DNA of 64,000 nucleotides from Avimonas intestinalis (GCA_904380375.1 CAJFID010000001.1:124001-188000); one strand, 5' to 3'. Positions 33,528-42,628 are shown, counted from the stretch's first letter. Numbers and translations are program-made. The notes: a model not told the origin generated them from the letters alone.

Positions 33528-34126
33528 TACTCTTCGTATTTTTTAATCTCTATGGAGCGGATCACCACGTCCTCTTTGGGCTGGTCATTGCGGCCCACGG
33601 GGACGGCGGCAATCGCGTCCACCACGTCCATCCCGTCATATACCTGGCCGAAAACCGTGTGCTTGAAGTCCAGCCAAGGGGTGCCGCCGACCGCCGCATA
33701 ATGGTCCGCAACCTCCTTGGGGAAGCCGCGGTCCGCCAGCGCGGGCATCTGGGCCAGCATCTGCGCCGGGCAGTCGGCCGCCTGGACGATGAAGAACTGA
33801 CTGCCGTTGGTGTTGGGGCCGGCGTTGGCCATTGACAGCGCGCCGCGGTAGTTGCGCAGCTCCATGTCCGGCTCGTCCTCAAAGGGGCGGCCCCAGATGC
33901 TCTCGCCGCCGGTGCCGTTGCCCGCGGGATCGCCGCCCTGGATCATGAAATCCCGGATGACGCGGTGGAAGGTCAGCCCGTCGTAATAGCCGTTTTTGGC
34001 GTGGGTGGTGAAATTCTCAAACGTTTTCGGGGTTTTATCCGGGAAAAGCCGGATCGCAATATCCCCCATGCTGGTGTGCAGGATCGCCACGGTTTCGCCC
34101 TTTACGGGCCGGTCAAGCTGATTCAT
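33527..34126 (-). CDS. Cytoplasmic cyclophilin-type peptidyl-prolyl isomerase
   Basis: 199 aa without a signal peptide. Cyclophilin core: VAILHTSMGDIAIRLFPD, YYDGLTFHRVIRDFMIQGGD, SQFFIVQ, HTVFGQVYDGMDVVDAI. The open frame starts at 34171, but the ATG at 34126 with AAAGGA upstream gives MNQLDRPVKGE, matching the start of the homologous region of its lipoprotein paralog. First gene of a three-gene operon. Confidence 0.93.
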   Translation of the reverse strand: MNQLDRPVKGETVAILHTSMGDIAIRLFPDKTPKTFENFTTHAKNGYYDGLTFHRVIRDFMIQGGDPAGNGTGGESIWGRPFEDEPDMELRNYRGALSMANAGPNTNGSQFFIVQAADCPAQMLAQMPALADRGFPKEVADHYAAVGGTPWLDFKHTVFGQVYDGMDVVDAIAAVPVGRNDQPKEDVVIRSIEIKKYEE

Positions 34127-34193
34127 CTTGCATCCTTTCTTCATCAAGGCCGCATAAAACCGCGCAGCCATATTCTTACCCGCCCCGGCATTG

Positions 34194-34901
34194 TCAGCCG
34201 GGCAGGGCCGCTTGCAAAAAGGGAGTGAGCACCTCCGCCATACGGTTATAGCCGATCACATGGGGATGGATGCCGTCGTCGGAAAGCCCCTCCCGCATCG
34301 TCAGGCCGTCCGGCCCGGCGAAGGCGGCGTGGTAATCGACATAGGGCGCGCCGGATTCGGCGCACAGCTCCCGAAGCCGGCCGTTGATCCGCCGGATCAA
34401 AAGGTTGCGGCGTGGATAGTCCTCGCATCCTTCGCCAACCGGAAGGAGGGAGCCCACCAGCAGGGGGATATTCCGCTCGCGGGCCATGGCCAGCATCCGG
34501 CGGTGGCTGTCCGCCACCAGGGCGGGGATTTCCTCCGGCGTGCCGGGGCCCCAGGTGTTGTTGACCCCGACCAGGAGCACGCAGGCCCGCGGCCGGAGCT
34601 GGAGGGCGTCCGCCTCAAACCGCCGGGCCAGGATATGCGCCTTGTCCCCGGCGATCCCCCGGTTGACCACGAGGCCGAACCGGCGGAAATAGGCGTTCAG
34701 CTCCCAAAAATGAGTGATCGAATCCCCGATAAAAACCGCATCGATCGGGGTGCGGTTGGTGACCAGCACCCCGTTTTTAAAGTCGAATTCCCACCGCCGG
34801 CCGTCGGCGGCCTCCCCGCCGAAGGAGGGCGGGCGGAGCAGCGGGGCCGGTTCCGCGGCGGGTGCATCGCCCTGCCGGCTGGAGCCGCTCTTCCGGTCCA
34901 T
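34194..34901 (-). CDS. SGNH/GDSL-type hydrolase
   Basis: 235 aa esterase/lipase fold. Block I is FIGDSITHFWE with the nucleophile Ser, block III GVNNTW, and block V DGIHPHVIGYNRMA with the Asp-His pair. No signal peptide. ATG at 34901 shares one base with the proS stop (TGATG), so it is coupled to proS, an unusual partner. Substrate unknown (acylated sugars or lipids are typical). Confidence 0.87.
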   Translation of the reverse strand: MDRKSGSSRQGDAPAAEPAPLLRPPSFGGEAADGRRWEFDFKNGVLVTNRTPIDAVFIGDSITHFWELNAYFRRFGLVVNRGIAGDKAHILARRFEADALQLRPRACVLLVGVNNTWGPGTPEEIPALVADSHRRMLAMARERNIPLLVGSLLPVGEGCEDYPRRNLLIRRINGRLRELCAESGAPYVDYHAAFAGPDGLTMREGLSDDGIHPHVIGYNRMAEVLTPFLQAALPG

Positions 34902-36340
34902 CAATAGGCCTTGGCCCACAGCACCATCTGCTTGGCGGGCTTGCCGCAGCATACGCAGGTGTCGGCCAGGTGCTTCTGCGCAAAGGGGATGCAGCGGGAG
35001 CCGACGCCGGTCTTTTCCTTGACCGCGTCCTCGCACGCCTCGTCGCCGCACCACATCGCCTCAATGAAGCCGTCCCCGTGCTCGTCCAGCACGCGGGTGA
35101 TCTCGTCCAGGCTGGTGCAGGCGTAGGTGCGGTTCTCGCGGTTTTGGAGCGCTTTCTGGTACAGGCCGTCGTGCACCTTTTTCAGCAGCGCGGGGACCGC
35201 GGCTTCCAGGTCGTCCAGCGAGACGACATGCTTCTCGCGGTCATGGCGGCAGACCAGCACGCACTGGTTGTTTTCAATGTCCTTGGGCCCGATCTCGAGC
35301 CGCAGGGGGACGCCCTTCATCTCGTACTCCGCGAACTTCCAGCCGGCGGAGTTTTCGGAATCGTCCACCTTGACCCGGGCGACGGCGGACAGGCGGGCCT
35401 TCAGCTCCGCCGCCTTTTCGAGCACGCCGGGCTTGTGCTGGGCGATGGGGAGGATGATCACCTGGATGGGGGCGACGGCAGGGGGGAGGACCAGGCCATT
35501 GTCGTCGCCGTGGGTCATGATGACCGCGCCGATCAGGCGGGTGGTTACGCCCCAGGAGGTCTGGAACGGGGTTTGCAGGGTGTTGTCCTTGCCGGTGAAC
35601 TGGATGCCGAACGCCTTGGCGAAGCCGTCCCCGAAATAGTGGGAGGTGCCGGCCTGGAGTGCCTTGCCGTCGTGCATCATGGCCTCAATGGCGTAGGTGG
35701 ATACCGCGCCGGCAAACTTGTCGCTGTCGGTCTTTTTGCCCTTGACAACCGGGATGGCAAGGGATTCCTCGCAGAAGGTGGCGTAAACGTCCAGCATCCG
35801 CTCGGTTTCCTCAACCGCCTCCTCGGCGGTGGCGTGGATGGTGTGGCCCTCCTGCCACAGGAATTCGCGGGAACGCAGGAAGGGGCGGGTGGTTTTTTCC
35901 CACCGCACCACGTTGACCCACTGGTTGTACAGCTTGGGGAGGTCCCGCCAGGAGTGGACGATGTTGGCGTAATGCTCGCAGAACAGGGTCTCGCTGGTGG
36001 GGCGCACGCAGAGCCGCTCCTCGAGCTCCTCGCTGCCGCCGTGGGTCACCCAGGCCACCTCCGGCGCGAAGCCCTCGACGTGATCCTTCTCCTTTTGCAG
36101 GAGGCTTTCCGGGATGAACAGGGGCATACAGACGTTTTCATGCCCGAGCTCCTTAAACATACCATCGAGGATCCGCTGCATGTTTTCCCAGATCGCGTAG
36201 CCGTAGGGGCGGATGACCATGCAGCCCTTGACGCTGGTGTATTCGACCAGCTCCGCCTTTTTGACGATATCGGTATACCATTGGGCGAAATCCTCGTCCA
36301 TTGAGGTGATGGCATCCACCATTTTTTTGTTATTGGCCAT
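34901..36340 (-). CDS. proS: Prolyl-tRNA synthetase, short (type 3) form
   Basis: Class II synthetase, 479 aa. This is the short archaeal/eukaryote-like form without the bacterial editing insertion, and with a C-terminal zinc-like Cys cluster (MWCGDEACE, DTCVCCGK). Motif 2 region REFLWQEGHTIHATAEEA, motif 3 in GVTTRLIGAVIMTHGDD. ATG at 36340 (MANNKKMVD) preferred over TTG at 36343; AAGGAA lies about 7-8 nt upstream. No T-box found. Confidence 0.96.
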   Translation of the reverse strand: MANNKKMVDAITSMDEDFAQWYTDIVKKAELVEYTSVKGCMVIRPYGYAIWENMQRILDGMFKELGHENVCMPLFIPESLLQKEKDHVEGFAPEVAWVTHGGSEELEERLCVRPTSETLFCEHYANIVHSWRDLPKLYNQWVNVVRWEKTTRPFLRSREFLWQEGHTIHATAEEAVEETERMLDVYATFCEESLAIPVVKGKKTDSDKFAGAVSTYAIEAMMHDGKALQAGTSHYFGDGFAKAFGIQFTGKDNTLQTPFQTSWGVTTRLIGAVIMTHGDDNGLVLPPAVAPIQVIILPIAQHKPGVLEKAAELKARLSAVARVKVDDSENSAGWKFAEYEMKGVPLRLEIGPKDIENNQCVLVCRHDREKHVVSLDDLEAAVPALLKKVHDGLYQKALQNRENRTYACTSLDEITRVLDEHGDGFIEAMWCGDEACEDAVKEKTGVGSRCIPFAQKHLADTCVCCGKPAKQMVLWAKAY

Positions 36341-36395
36341 CAAATGTTCCTTCTTTCTCTGGGGCGGCCGGGGACAGCCGCCGGGAATGGGATAT

Positions 36396-36441
36396 GCCGG
36401 AAGGGGGGCGCCGCAGGCTGTGCAGCGCCTCCCCTTCCGGC
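36396..36441. repeat. Large hairpin between the OadG-like gene and proS
   Basis: GCCGGAAGGGG pairs with CCCCTTCCGGC, with an inner GGCGC / GCGCC stem. No T run on the minus strand 3' side, so it is not a standard terminator for the leftward genes. Confidence 0.6.
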
Positions 36442-36449
36442 AAAAAGAC

Positions 36450-36623
36450 CTACTGCGGCGTATTTTCGCCCGAACCGTCCTTATCCTTTTTCTCCGTGGT
36501 TTTGTTTAGCAGCACGATCACGGCCAGCAGAACGACCATGACCACAAAGATGCCGACCATGCCGAGAAGCATCAGCAGCAGCGCGTTGCCGAGATTGGCT
36601 AACCCTTGAAATTCAATATTCAT
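36450..36623 (-). CDS. OadG-like gamma subunit of a sodium pump decarboxylase
   Basis: 57 aa, too short for many gene finders. One transmembrane segment (LLLMLLGMVGIFVVMVVLLAVIVLL) after a short N-terminus MNIEFQGLAN, then a charged tail KTTEKKDKDGSG. This is the shape of gamma subunits that dock the alpha subunit and biotin protein to OadB. ATG at 36623 with AAAGGA upstream, 29 bases after the oadB stop, same strand. Confidence 0.75.
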   Translation of the reverse strand: MNIEFQGLANLGNALLLMLLGMVGIFVVMVVLLAVIVLLNKTTEKKDKDGSGENTPQ

Positions 36624-36652
36624 AACACTTCATCCTTTCTCCGCGGCGGAGA

Positions 36653-37819
36653 TCAGCCGCCGATCAGGCGGGGGACCACCGTCAGGATAATGCCGCCTGC
36701 GACGACCGAGCCGATCTGACCGGCGACGTTCGCGCCCACGGCGTGCATGAGCAGGTGGTTCTGGTTGTCTTCCTTGAGGGCCATCTTCTGGATCACGCGG
36801 GCCGACATCGGGAACGCGGAGATGCCCGCGCCGCCGACCATCGGGTTGATCTTCTTGCCCTCCGGCAGGAAGAGGTTCATCAGCTTGGCAAACAGCACGC
36901 CGCCGATGGTGTCAAAGATGAAGGCGACCAGACCGAGGGCCATGATGACGATCGTCGCCACCGAGAGGAACTGCTCCGCCCGCATGGTGAAGGCGATGGT
37001 GATGCCGAGCAGGATGGTGATCAGGTTGGCCAGGGTAGTCTGCGCGGTCTGGGACAGGCTGTCCAGCTTCAGGCATTCCCGCAGCAGGTTGCCGAACATC
37101 AGCATACCTACCAGGGACACCGAGGCCGGGGCGACCAGGCCGGCGATGATGGTGACGATAATCGGGAAGAGGATGCGGGTCAGGCGGGATACCGACTGGG
37201 GATTGTACGGCATCCGGATCATCCGTTCCTTCTTGGTGGTGACCAGCTTGATGGCGGCCGGCTGGATGATCGGGACCAGCGCCATATACGAATACGCGGC
37301 CACGGCAATGGCGCCCATGTTTTCGGATTCGAACATCTTCGACACCAGAATGGACGTGGGGCCGTCCGCCGCGCCGATGATGCCGATGGACGCCGCCTCC
37401 TTAAACGGGAAGAAGAAGGAGGCCAGCAGGACGGTCAGGAAGATGCCGAACTGCGCCGCCGCGCCGAACAGGAGCATTTTGGGATTGGACAGCAGCGGTC
37501 CAAAGTCGATCATGGCGCCGATGCCGATGAACAGCAGCAGCGGCATGGCTTCGGAGGCGGAAATCCCCACGTTGAACAGCCACTCGACAATGCCGGTCGA
37601 GCCGTCCGCCGCGGTGCCGATCGCACCCGACCAGGGGATGTTGACCAAAATCGCGCCGAAGCCCATCGGCATCAGCAGCGCCGGTTCAAAATCCTTGGCC
37701 AGTGCCAGGTAGATCAGCAGCCCGCCGATCAGGATCATGACGAGGTTCTTCCAGCCGTCGGCTGTAAAGAAGAACGCGACGCCGTCATACAGAAAACGAA
37801 AATGCTCCAGTATTTCCAA
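36653..37819 (-). CDS. Sodium ion-translocating decarboxylase beta subunit (OadB/MmdB/GcdB)
   Basis: Membrane carboxyl-lyase subunit, 388 aa, coupling decarboxylation of a biotin carboxyl group to sodium export. Diagnostic: GAADGPTSILVS with the functional Asp, LLFIGIGAMIDFGPLLSNP, and the C-terminal GGAGISAFPMSARV and HAVGANVAGQIGSVVAGG blocks. TTG start at 37819 (LEILEHFRF) with AAAGGAGAG 8 nt upstream. Alpha and biotin carrier subunits are not in this window, so the acid decarboxylated cannot be assigned. Confidence 0.92.
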   Translation of the reverse strand: MEILEHFRFLYDGVAFFFTADGWKNLVMILIGGLLIYLALAKDFEPALLMPMGFGAILVNIPWSGAIGTAADGSTGIVEWLFNVGISASEAMPLLLFIGIGAMIDFGPLLSNPKMLLFGAAAQFGIFLTVLLASFFFPFKEAASIGIIGAADGPTSILVSKMFESENMGAIAVAAYSYMALVPIIQPAAIKLVTTKKERMIRMPYNPQSVSRLTRILFPIIVTIIAGLVAPASVSLVGMLMFGNLLRECLKLDSLSQTAQTTLANLITILLGITIAFTMRAEQFLSVATIVIMALGLVAFIFDTIGGVLFAKLMNLFLPEGKKINPMVGGAGISAFPMSARVIQKMALKEDNQNHLLMHAVGANVAGQIGSVVAGGIILTVVPRLIGG

Positions 37820-37898
37820 CGTAGACTCTCCTTTTGCGCGCGGCACCTCTGGAAACGGCGCCGCCGCTCATGAAATAATAGGGAACCAACAGCTTCCT

Positions 37899-38011
37899 AT
37901 TATACCGAAAGTCTGTCCACATTTCAACAGGCAAAGCGGCGCAAAGCCGCCCGAAAGGCCGGAATTTTAAGAAAATATTTGCTTGACTTTTCACGGGGCC
38001 TCCTCTATCGT
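37899..38011. promoter_or_regulatory. Divergent promoters for oadB and the ABC exporter
   Basis: Minus strand TTGAAA (37927-37922), 17 nt, TATAAT (37904-37899) for the decarboxylase genes: near-consensus. Plus strand TTGACT (37983-37988), 17 nt, TATCGT (38006-38011) for the ABC genes. Confidence 0.75.
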
Positions 38012-38072
38012 AAAGCCAGAGGCGGGGCCCGGCGTCGGGAAACGCCGGCAAAAAGCGGAACAGGAGGGCGTT

Positions 38073-38798
38073 ATGTTTACCGTAAGCCATGTGACCAAGC
38101 GGTACGGCAAATTGACCGCAAACAGCGATATCTCCTTTGAGGTGGGGGATGGGCAGATCGCCGTCCTGCTCGGCCCGAACGGGGCGGGGAAGTCCACCAT
38201 CATCAAATGCATCGCCGGCCTGCTGCGGTTTGAGGGGGAGATCCGGATTGACGGGCATCCCAACAAATCCTTAGAAGCCAAGCGCCTGCTGGGCTATGTG
38301 CCGGAGATGCCGGCGGTCTATGACCTGCTGACGGTGGGGGAGCATCTCGAATTCATCGCCCGCGCCTACTCCTTATCCGGCTGGGAGGGGTATGCCGCGT
38401 CCCTGCTGGAACGGTTTGAGCTGGCCGACAAAAAGGAGAAGCTCGGCAAGGAACTGTCCAAAGGGATGCAGCAGAAGCTGAGCGTCTGCTGCGCGCTGCT
38501 CCACCGGCCCAAAGCGGTAATCTTTGACGAGCCGCTGGTCGGCCTTGATCCCCACGCGATCAAGGAGCTCAAGGACCTGTTCCGCGAACTCAAACGGGAC
38601 GGCGCGGCGGTGCTTATCAGCACCCATATGATTGACAGCGTGGAGGATTACTGGGATATCGCCCACATCATGATGAACGGGCGGTTTGCCGCCACCATGC
38701 GCAGCGACCCCGCCGCGCAGCAGGAGAAGACGCTGGAGGAGCTGTTCTTTGAAATCACCGAGGCGCCGGCGTCCGCCGGGACGGGGGGCGCGGTATGA
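38073..38798 (+). CDS. ABC transporter ATP-binding protein
   Basis: 241 aa. Walker A GPNGAGKST (about residues 36-44), signature LSKGMQQKLSVCCALL (a variant of LSGGQ), Walker B AVIFDEPLVGLDP, and H-loop STHM. ATG at 38073 with GGAGG upstream. Overlaps the permease gene by 4 bases (ATGA). Confidence 0.93.
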   Translation: MFTVSHVTKRYGKLTANSDISFEVGDGQIAVLLGPNGAGKSTIIKCIAGLLRFEGEIRIDGHPNKSLEAKRLLGYVPEMPAVYDLLTVGEHLEFIARAYSLSGWEGYAASLLERFELADKKEKLGKELSKGMQQKLSVCCALLHRPKAVIFDEPLVGLDPHAIKELKDLFRELKRDGAAVLISTHMIDSVEDYWDIAHIMMNGRFAATMRSDPAAQQEKTLEELFFEITEAPASAGTGGAV

Positions 38799-40360
38799 GG
38801 GCCCTGTCCTATTTGTTCTTTACCACCCTGAAAAACCGGATCAAGGAACTGCGCAGGCATCCTTCCCAGCTGATCCTGCTGCTGTTTTTGGCGGCGATGC
38901 TGGCGCTGGTGGTCGTCACCGCCGGCCTGCCTTCGGAGGCGGGGGCGCAGCAGCGGCCGCTGGCCGAACTGAGGACGATGCTGCTGGCCCTTTATGCGGC
39001 GATGTTTCTGCTGCTGTGCAAAAACGGGCTGTCCTCCGGCGCGAGCTTTTATTCGATGGCGGATGTCCACCTGCTGTTTTCCGCCCCGATCCGTCCCCAG
39101 CGGATCCTGTTTTACGGCCTTCTGCGGCAGCTCGGGACATCGGCGCTGCTCGGATTTTTCCTTTTGTTCCAGTATTCTTGGCTGCACGATCTGTACGGCT
39201 TGTCGCTCCCCGGCCTGCTGGCTATCGTGCTGGGCTACTGCCTGACGGTATTCTGCGCGCAGCTTACCTCGGTAGTGCTGTACGCCTTTACCAGCGGCAG
39301 CGAGAGCAGGCAGCGGATTGGCAAGGGGGTGCTGTACCTCCTGGCGGCCGCCGCCGTGCTGGGGGCCGGCCTCCCTGCCCTGGCGCCCGGCACGGCGCAG
39401 GAGAAGCTGGCGGCGGTTGTCTCGGCGGCGGACGGGTCGCTCCTTGCCGGCTTCCCGGTGGCCGGCTGGCTGAAGGCCGCGGTGGGCGGCCTGATCGGGG
39501 GCGATATCCTGCCCGCCGTGCTCGGGCTGGGAGTCTGTGCGGCCTATGCGGCGGCGCTGGTGGCGCTGCTGACTGCCGCCCGCCCCGACTTTTACGAGGA
39601 CGTGCTCAAGGCGACCGAGATCTCCTTCACCGCCGTCACGGCGTCTAAGGAGGGCAAAATGGCCGAGCCGCTCCCCGCCAACGTTAAAGTGGGCAGAACC
39701 GGCATCGGCGCAGGCAAAGGGGCCGGGGTGTTTTATTACAAGCACCGGCTGGAGCGCCGCCGCTCCCGCGTGTTCCTGCTGGACGGCATGACGCTGCTTT
39801 GGGCGGGCATCTGCATCGCATTCTCCTTCTTTGTACGGGAGGAGGGGATGCTGGCGGTATTCGTATTTGCCACCTATATGCAGCTGTTTTCCTCAAGCAC
39901 CGGCCGTTGGCTGCGGGAGCTTCTGATGCCCTATGTGTATATGATCCCGGAACCGCCCTTCCGCAAGCTCCTAGGGGTGTGCCGGGAGAGCATCCTCCAG
40001 TCCGCAGTGGAGGCGGCGGTGGTCATGATCCCCTGCGGCCTGATCGTCGGCGCGCCTCTGCTGCTGATCGCCGGCTGCGTCGCCGCCCGCTTTGGGTTCG
40101 CCCTGCTGTTTATGGCGGGCAACATCCTGATGGAGCGGCTGTTCGGCCAGGTACTCAACAAGGCGCTGATCCTGGGGCTGTTCCTGCTGCTGATGGTCCT
40201 GCTGGCGCTGCCGGGCGCGGTCGCCGGCGTGGCCGTGGGCATTCTGGCCGGGATGGAAGCCGCGATGCCGGTGGTCGCCCTTTGGTGCGCGGCTGTTTCG
40301 GCGCTGATCGCCTTCCTTTGCCGGGATATCCTGAACATCGCGGAGCTCAACAACAAATAA
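38795..40360 (+). CDS. ABC exporter permease (large, putative ABC_export type)
   Basis: 521 aa with about 12 hydrophobic segments in two halves split by a hydrophilic loop around residues 285-325. The motif FSAPIRPQRILFYGLLRQ near residue 95 is typical of firmicute permeases in the putative ABC exporter family. No extracytoplasmic domain. Substrate unknown. Confidence 0.83.
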   Translation: MRALSYLFFTTLKNRIKELRRHPSQLILLLFLAAMLALVVVTAGLPSEAGAQQRPLAELRTMLLALYAAMFLLLCKNGLSSGASFYSMADVHLLFSAPIRPQRILFYGLLRQLGTSALLGFFLLFQYSWLHDLYGLSLPGLLAIVLGYCLTVFCAQLTSVVLYAFTSGSESRQRIGKGVLYLLAAAAVLGAGLPALAPGTAQEKLAAVVSAADGSLLAGFPVAGWLKAAVGGLIGGDILPAVLGLGVCAAYAAALVALLTAARPDFYEDVLKATEISFTAVTASKEGKMAEPLPANVKVGRTGIGAGKGAGVFYYKHRLERRRSRVFLLDGMTLLWAGICIAFSFFVREEGMLAVFVFATYMQLFSSSTGRWLRELLMPYVYMIPEPPFRKLLGVCRESILQSAVEAAVVMIPCGLIVGAPLLLIAGCVAARFGFALLFMAGNILMERLFGQVLNKALILGLFLLLMVLLALPGAVAGVAVGILAGMEAAMPVVALWCAAVSALIAFLCRDILNIAELNNK

Positions 40361-40397
40361 GGCGGGAGGCTTTGCCGCGGCGGCTTCCGAGAAGCAA

Positions 40398-40436
40398 TAA
40401 AAGGGCCCATGCAAACAGGAAGGGTTGCATGGGCCC
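40398..40436 (-). terminator. mtaB terminator
   Basis: Perfect 12-bp stem GGGCCCATGCAA / TTGCATGGGCCC. The left flank ATAAAA reads TTTTAT on the minus strand; the plus side has no T run. Confidence 0.8.
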
Positions 40437-40664
40437 GGAACGTTTATGGACGGTTTCCTTGGGGATGGCCGCCTTACCTCCCGCCGCCGTTCCTTTTATG
40501 AAATCGAGGCCGTACTTTCCCAGCGGGGCAGTTGAACGCCGCCGGCCCGCCGGGCGCTTCTGCAAAAGGCTTTGCAAGGATGGATTGGCCGGCGAGAAAG
40601 ACGAAATCCAAAGGAGCCGCCTTCTTATGAGTGAGAACGGCCGCCGCGGGGCGGGAACGGCGAT

Positions 40665-41981
40665 TTATGCCAATTCCCCTTCGCACACGCCCTCCCGGCG
40701 GCCGGTGATCCGTACCCGGACGGCGCCGCCCGGCCTTAGGCCCTCCCCGGCCGGCACAAGGACGGGGATATACGCGGGGGTGTACCCCTCCCACCTCCCG
40801 TCTTTGCTCCGAGTTTCGAGCAATACCTCGGCCTCCCGACCGACCCAGGCATCCAGGAAGGCGTCCCGGAGCTGGTCGCAGGCGGCGATCATGCGGCGGC
40901 TGCGGTGAGATTTTTCCTCCCGCGGCACCTGCCCATCCATCCGTGCCGCCACAGTGCCGGGGCGGCGGGAATAGGCAAAGACGTGGGCGCGGGCAAACCC
41001 GACCTTTTTGACGAAGGCCAGGGATTCCGCAAACTCCGCCTCGTCCTCGCCGGGGAAGCCCACCATCACGTCGGTGGTCAGGGCACAGCCGGGGAAGCGC
41101 TCCCGCAGCGCGCCGCAGACGGCGAGGTATTCCTCCGGCGTGTAGTGCCGGTTCATCCGTTTCAGGGTGGCGGCGCACCCGCTTTGCAGGGAGAGGTGGA
41201 ACTGGGGGCAGAGCTTTTCCTGCGCGCCCAGCCGGGCGATCACCGCGGGGGTCAGCATGTCGGGCTCAAGGGAGCCAAGCCGCACCCGGCGGATCCCCGG
41301 CGTCCGGCAGGCGGCCTCCACCGCATCGCAGAGCCCCAGGCCAAGGTCCCGGCCGTAGGCGGTCAGGTTGATGCCGGACAGCACCGCCTCCGCATATCCC
41401 TTGGCCGAAAGCGCGGCCAGCTCCCGCTCCAGCTCCGGCAGCGGCTTTGAGCGCACCCGCCCGCGGGCATAGGGGATGATGCAATAGGCGCAGAAGCGGT
41501 CGCAGCCGTCCTCGATCTTGACAAAGGCGCGGGTGCGGCCCCCGAAATCGTCGACCGCCAGGCTTTCAAACTCCCGGGAGTGGGGGGCGATGTCGACAAT
41601 CCGCTGCCTGCGGGCCAGGAAATCGTGCAGGTACCGGGGGAGGGCCCGCCGGCAGGCGTTGCCCAGCACGATGTCCGCCTCGGAAAAGCGCTCCGCGGCC
41701 TCGGGAAATGCCTGGGGGAAACAGCCGGTCAGCACCAGCACTGCGTGGGGGTATTCCCGCCGGCAGCGGCGCAGGAGCTGCCGCAGCTTGCGGTCGCTTT
41801 CGCCGGTCACGGTGCAGGAATTGAGCACAATGGCCGCGTCCTGCATGGCGGCCCGCTCCTCCGGCGTGCCGGAGAAGAGGGCTTCGGAGGTTTCGCAGCC
41901 TTCGGCCTCCATCAGCGCGCGCATGGCCTGCGTTTCGTATTGGTTGACCTTGCAGCCGAGGGTATGGAAATAAACGATCAT
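40665..41981 (-). CDS. mtaB: tRNA threonylcarbamoyladenosine methylthiotransferase
   Basis: Radical SAM methylthiotransferase making ms2t6A37 in tRNA. 438 aa. UPF0004 domain with Cys in LGCKVNQYE, NSCTVT and TGCFPQ; radical SAM CxxxCxxC as CDRFCAYC; C-terminal TRAM-like domain (VLLETRSKDGRWEGYTPAY). The start motif MIVYFHTLGCKVNQYETQ identifies MtaB rather than MiaB. ATG at 41981; the open frame continues to 42320 without conservation. A 240-base gap lies between its stop and the terminator. Confidence 0.93.
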   Translation of the reverse strand: MIVYFHTLGCKVNQYETQAMRALMEAEGCETSEALFSGTPEERAAMQDAAIVLNSCTVTGESDRKLRQLLRRCRREYPHAVLVLTGCFPQAFPEAAERFSEADIVLGNACRRALPRYLHDFLARRQRIVDIAPHSREFESLAVDDFGGRTRAFVKIEDGCDRFCAYCIIPYARGRVRSKPLPELERELAALSAKGYAEAVLSGINLTAYGRDLGLGLCDAVEAACRTPGIRRVRLGSLEPDMLTPAVIARLGAQEKLCPQFHLSLQSGCAATLKRMNRHYTPEEYLAVCGALRERFPGCALTTDVMVGFPGEDEAEFAESLAFVKKVGFARAHVFAYSRRPGTVAARMDGQVPREEKSHRSRRMIAACDQLRDAFLDAWVGREAEVLLETRSKDGRWEGYTPAYIPVLVPAGEGLRPGGAVRVRITGRREGVCEGELA

Positions 41982-42044
41982 GCCGGAGGGCCCCTTTTGG
42001 CAAAAAATTCCGCGGGGACGGGCCCCGCGGGGAAATCTGCCCTC

Positions 42045-42179
42045 ATTATACCGAAAAGCGTCCCGGATTTCAACCGATTGTTTGTACGGTACGCGGCGCA
42101 AAGCCGCCGGGGGCCGGGAAAAAGCCAGGCGGGAAAGTTTTCGGATAAAGTTGATTTTTCGCGGGGAAAGGGATATAAT
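42045..42179. promoter_or_regulatory. Divergent promoters for mtaB and the HPr-like gene
   Basis: Minus strand TTGAAA (42073-42068), 17 nt, TATAAT (42050-42045). Plus strand TTGATT (42151-42156), 17 nt, TATAAT (42174-42179). Both near consensus. Confidence 0.8.
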
Positions 42180-42255
42180 AGCGCAATAGGAACGGAGGGG
42201 GCCGGCGCCGCGGCGCCGGGACATACGGCCCCGCCGTGATGAAGGGAGGATCTTT

Positions 42256-42486
42256 ATGTACGAGGCAAAGGTACACTTTGATACCGTCGTGGACGTCAAG
42301 AAGTTTGTCAACATCTGCAACAGCGTGCCGTTTGACGTGGACCTGGTATCGGGCCGCTACGTGGTTGACGGCAAGTCGATCATGGGGCTGTTCAGCCTGG
42401 ATCTTTCCAAACCGGTCGAGCTGAAGGCCGACTGCGGGCCGGACGATGAATTTGTGACAAAAATTGGCGCCTATCTGGTCCGATAG
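42256..42486 (+). CDS. HPr-like protein without the phosphorylatable histidine
   Basis: 76 aa with the HPr fold pattern: VDVKKFVNICNS for the first helix, then SGRYVVDGKSIMGLFSLDLS, which matches the second half of HPr (VxGKSIMGLMSL). The GLHARPA active-site segment is absent, with no His in the first 30 residues except the one in strand 1 (VHFD). The Ser46-equivalent in KSIMG is kept. So it cannot carry phosphate as PtsH does, and may be a regulatory HPr. GGAGG before ATG at 42256; own promoter. Confidence 0.83.
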   Translation: MYEAKVHFDTVVDVKKFVNICNSVPFDVDLVSGRYVVDGKSIMGLFSLDLSKPVELKADCGPDDEFVTKIGAYLVR

Positions 42487-42509
42487 GGCGTTTGAAGACG
42501 GTGGAGCAC

Positions 42510-42560
42510 ACAAAGCCAAGGCGCTGCAAAATCAAGGATTTTGCAGCGCCTTGGCTTTGT
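42510..42560 (+). terminator. Perfect 24-bp hairpin after the HPr-like gene
   Basis: Arms at 42510-42533 and 42537-42560 are exact complements with a 3-base loop. No T run follows, so termination may depend on stem strength. The core GGCGCTGCAAAA recurs in the hairpin at 55356. Confidence 0.7.
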
Positions 42561-42628
42561 ATATCTGTCGTTCACCAGGCGGCCGGCCGCTCGCCTTGTT
42601 GGATTTTCCTTTGCCGTTCATTTTTCCC

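Noticed and set aside
36396..36441. Terminator between the OadG-like gene and proS
   Set aside because: The stem is strong, but there is no T run on the 3' side of the minus strand, so I list it as a hairpin only.
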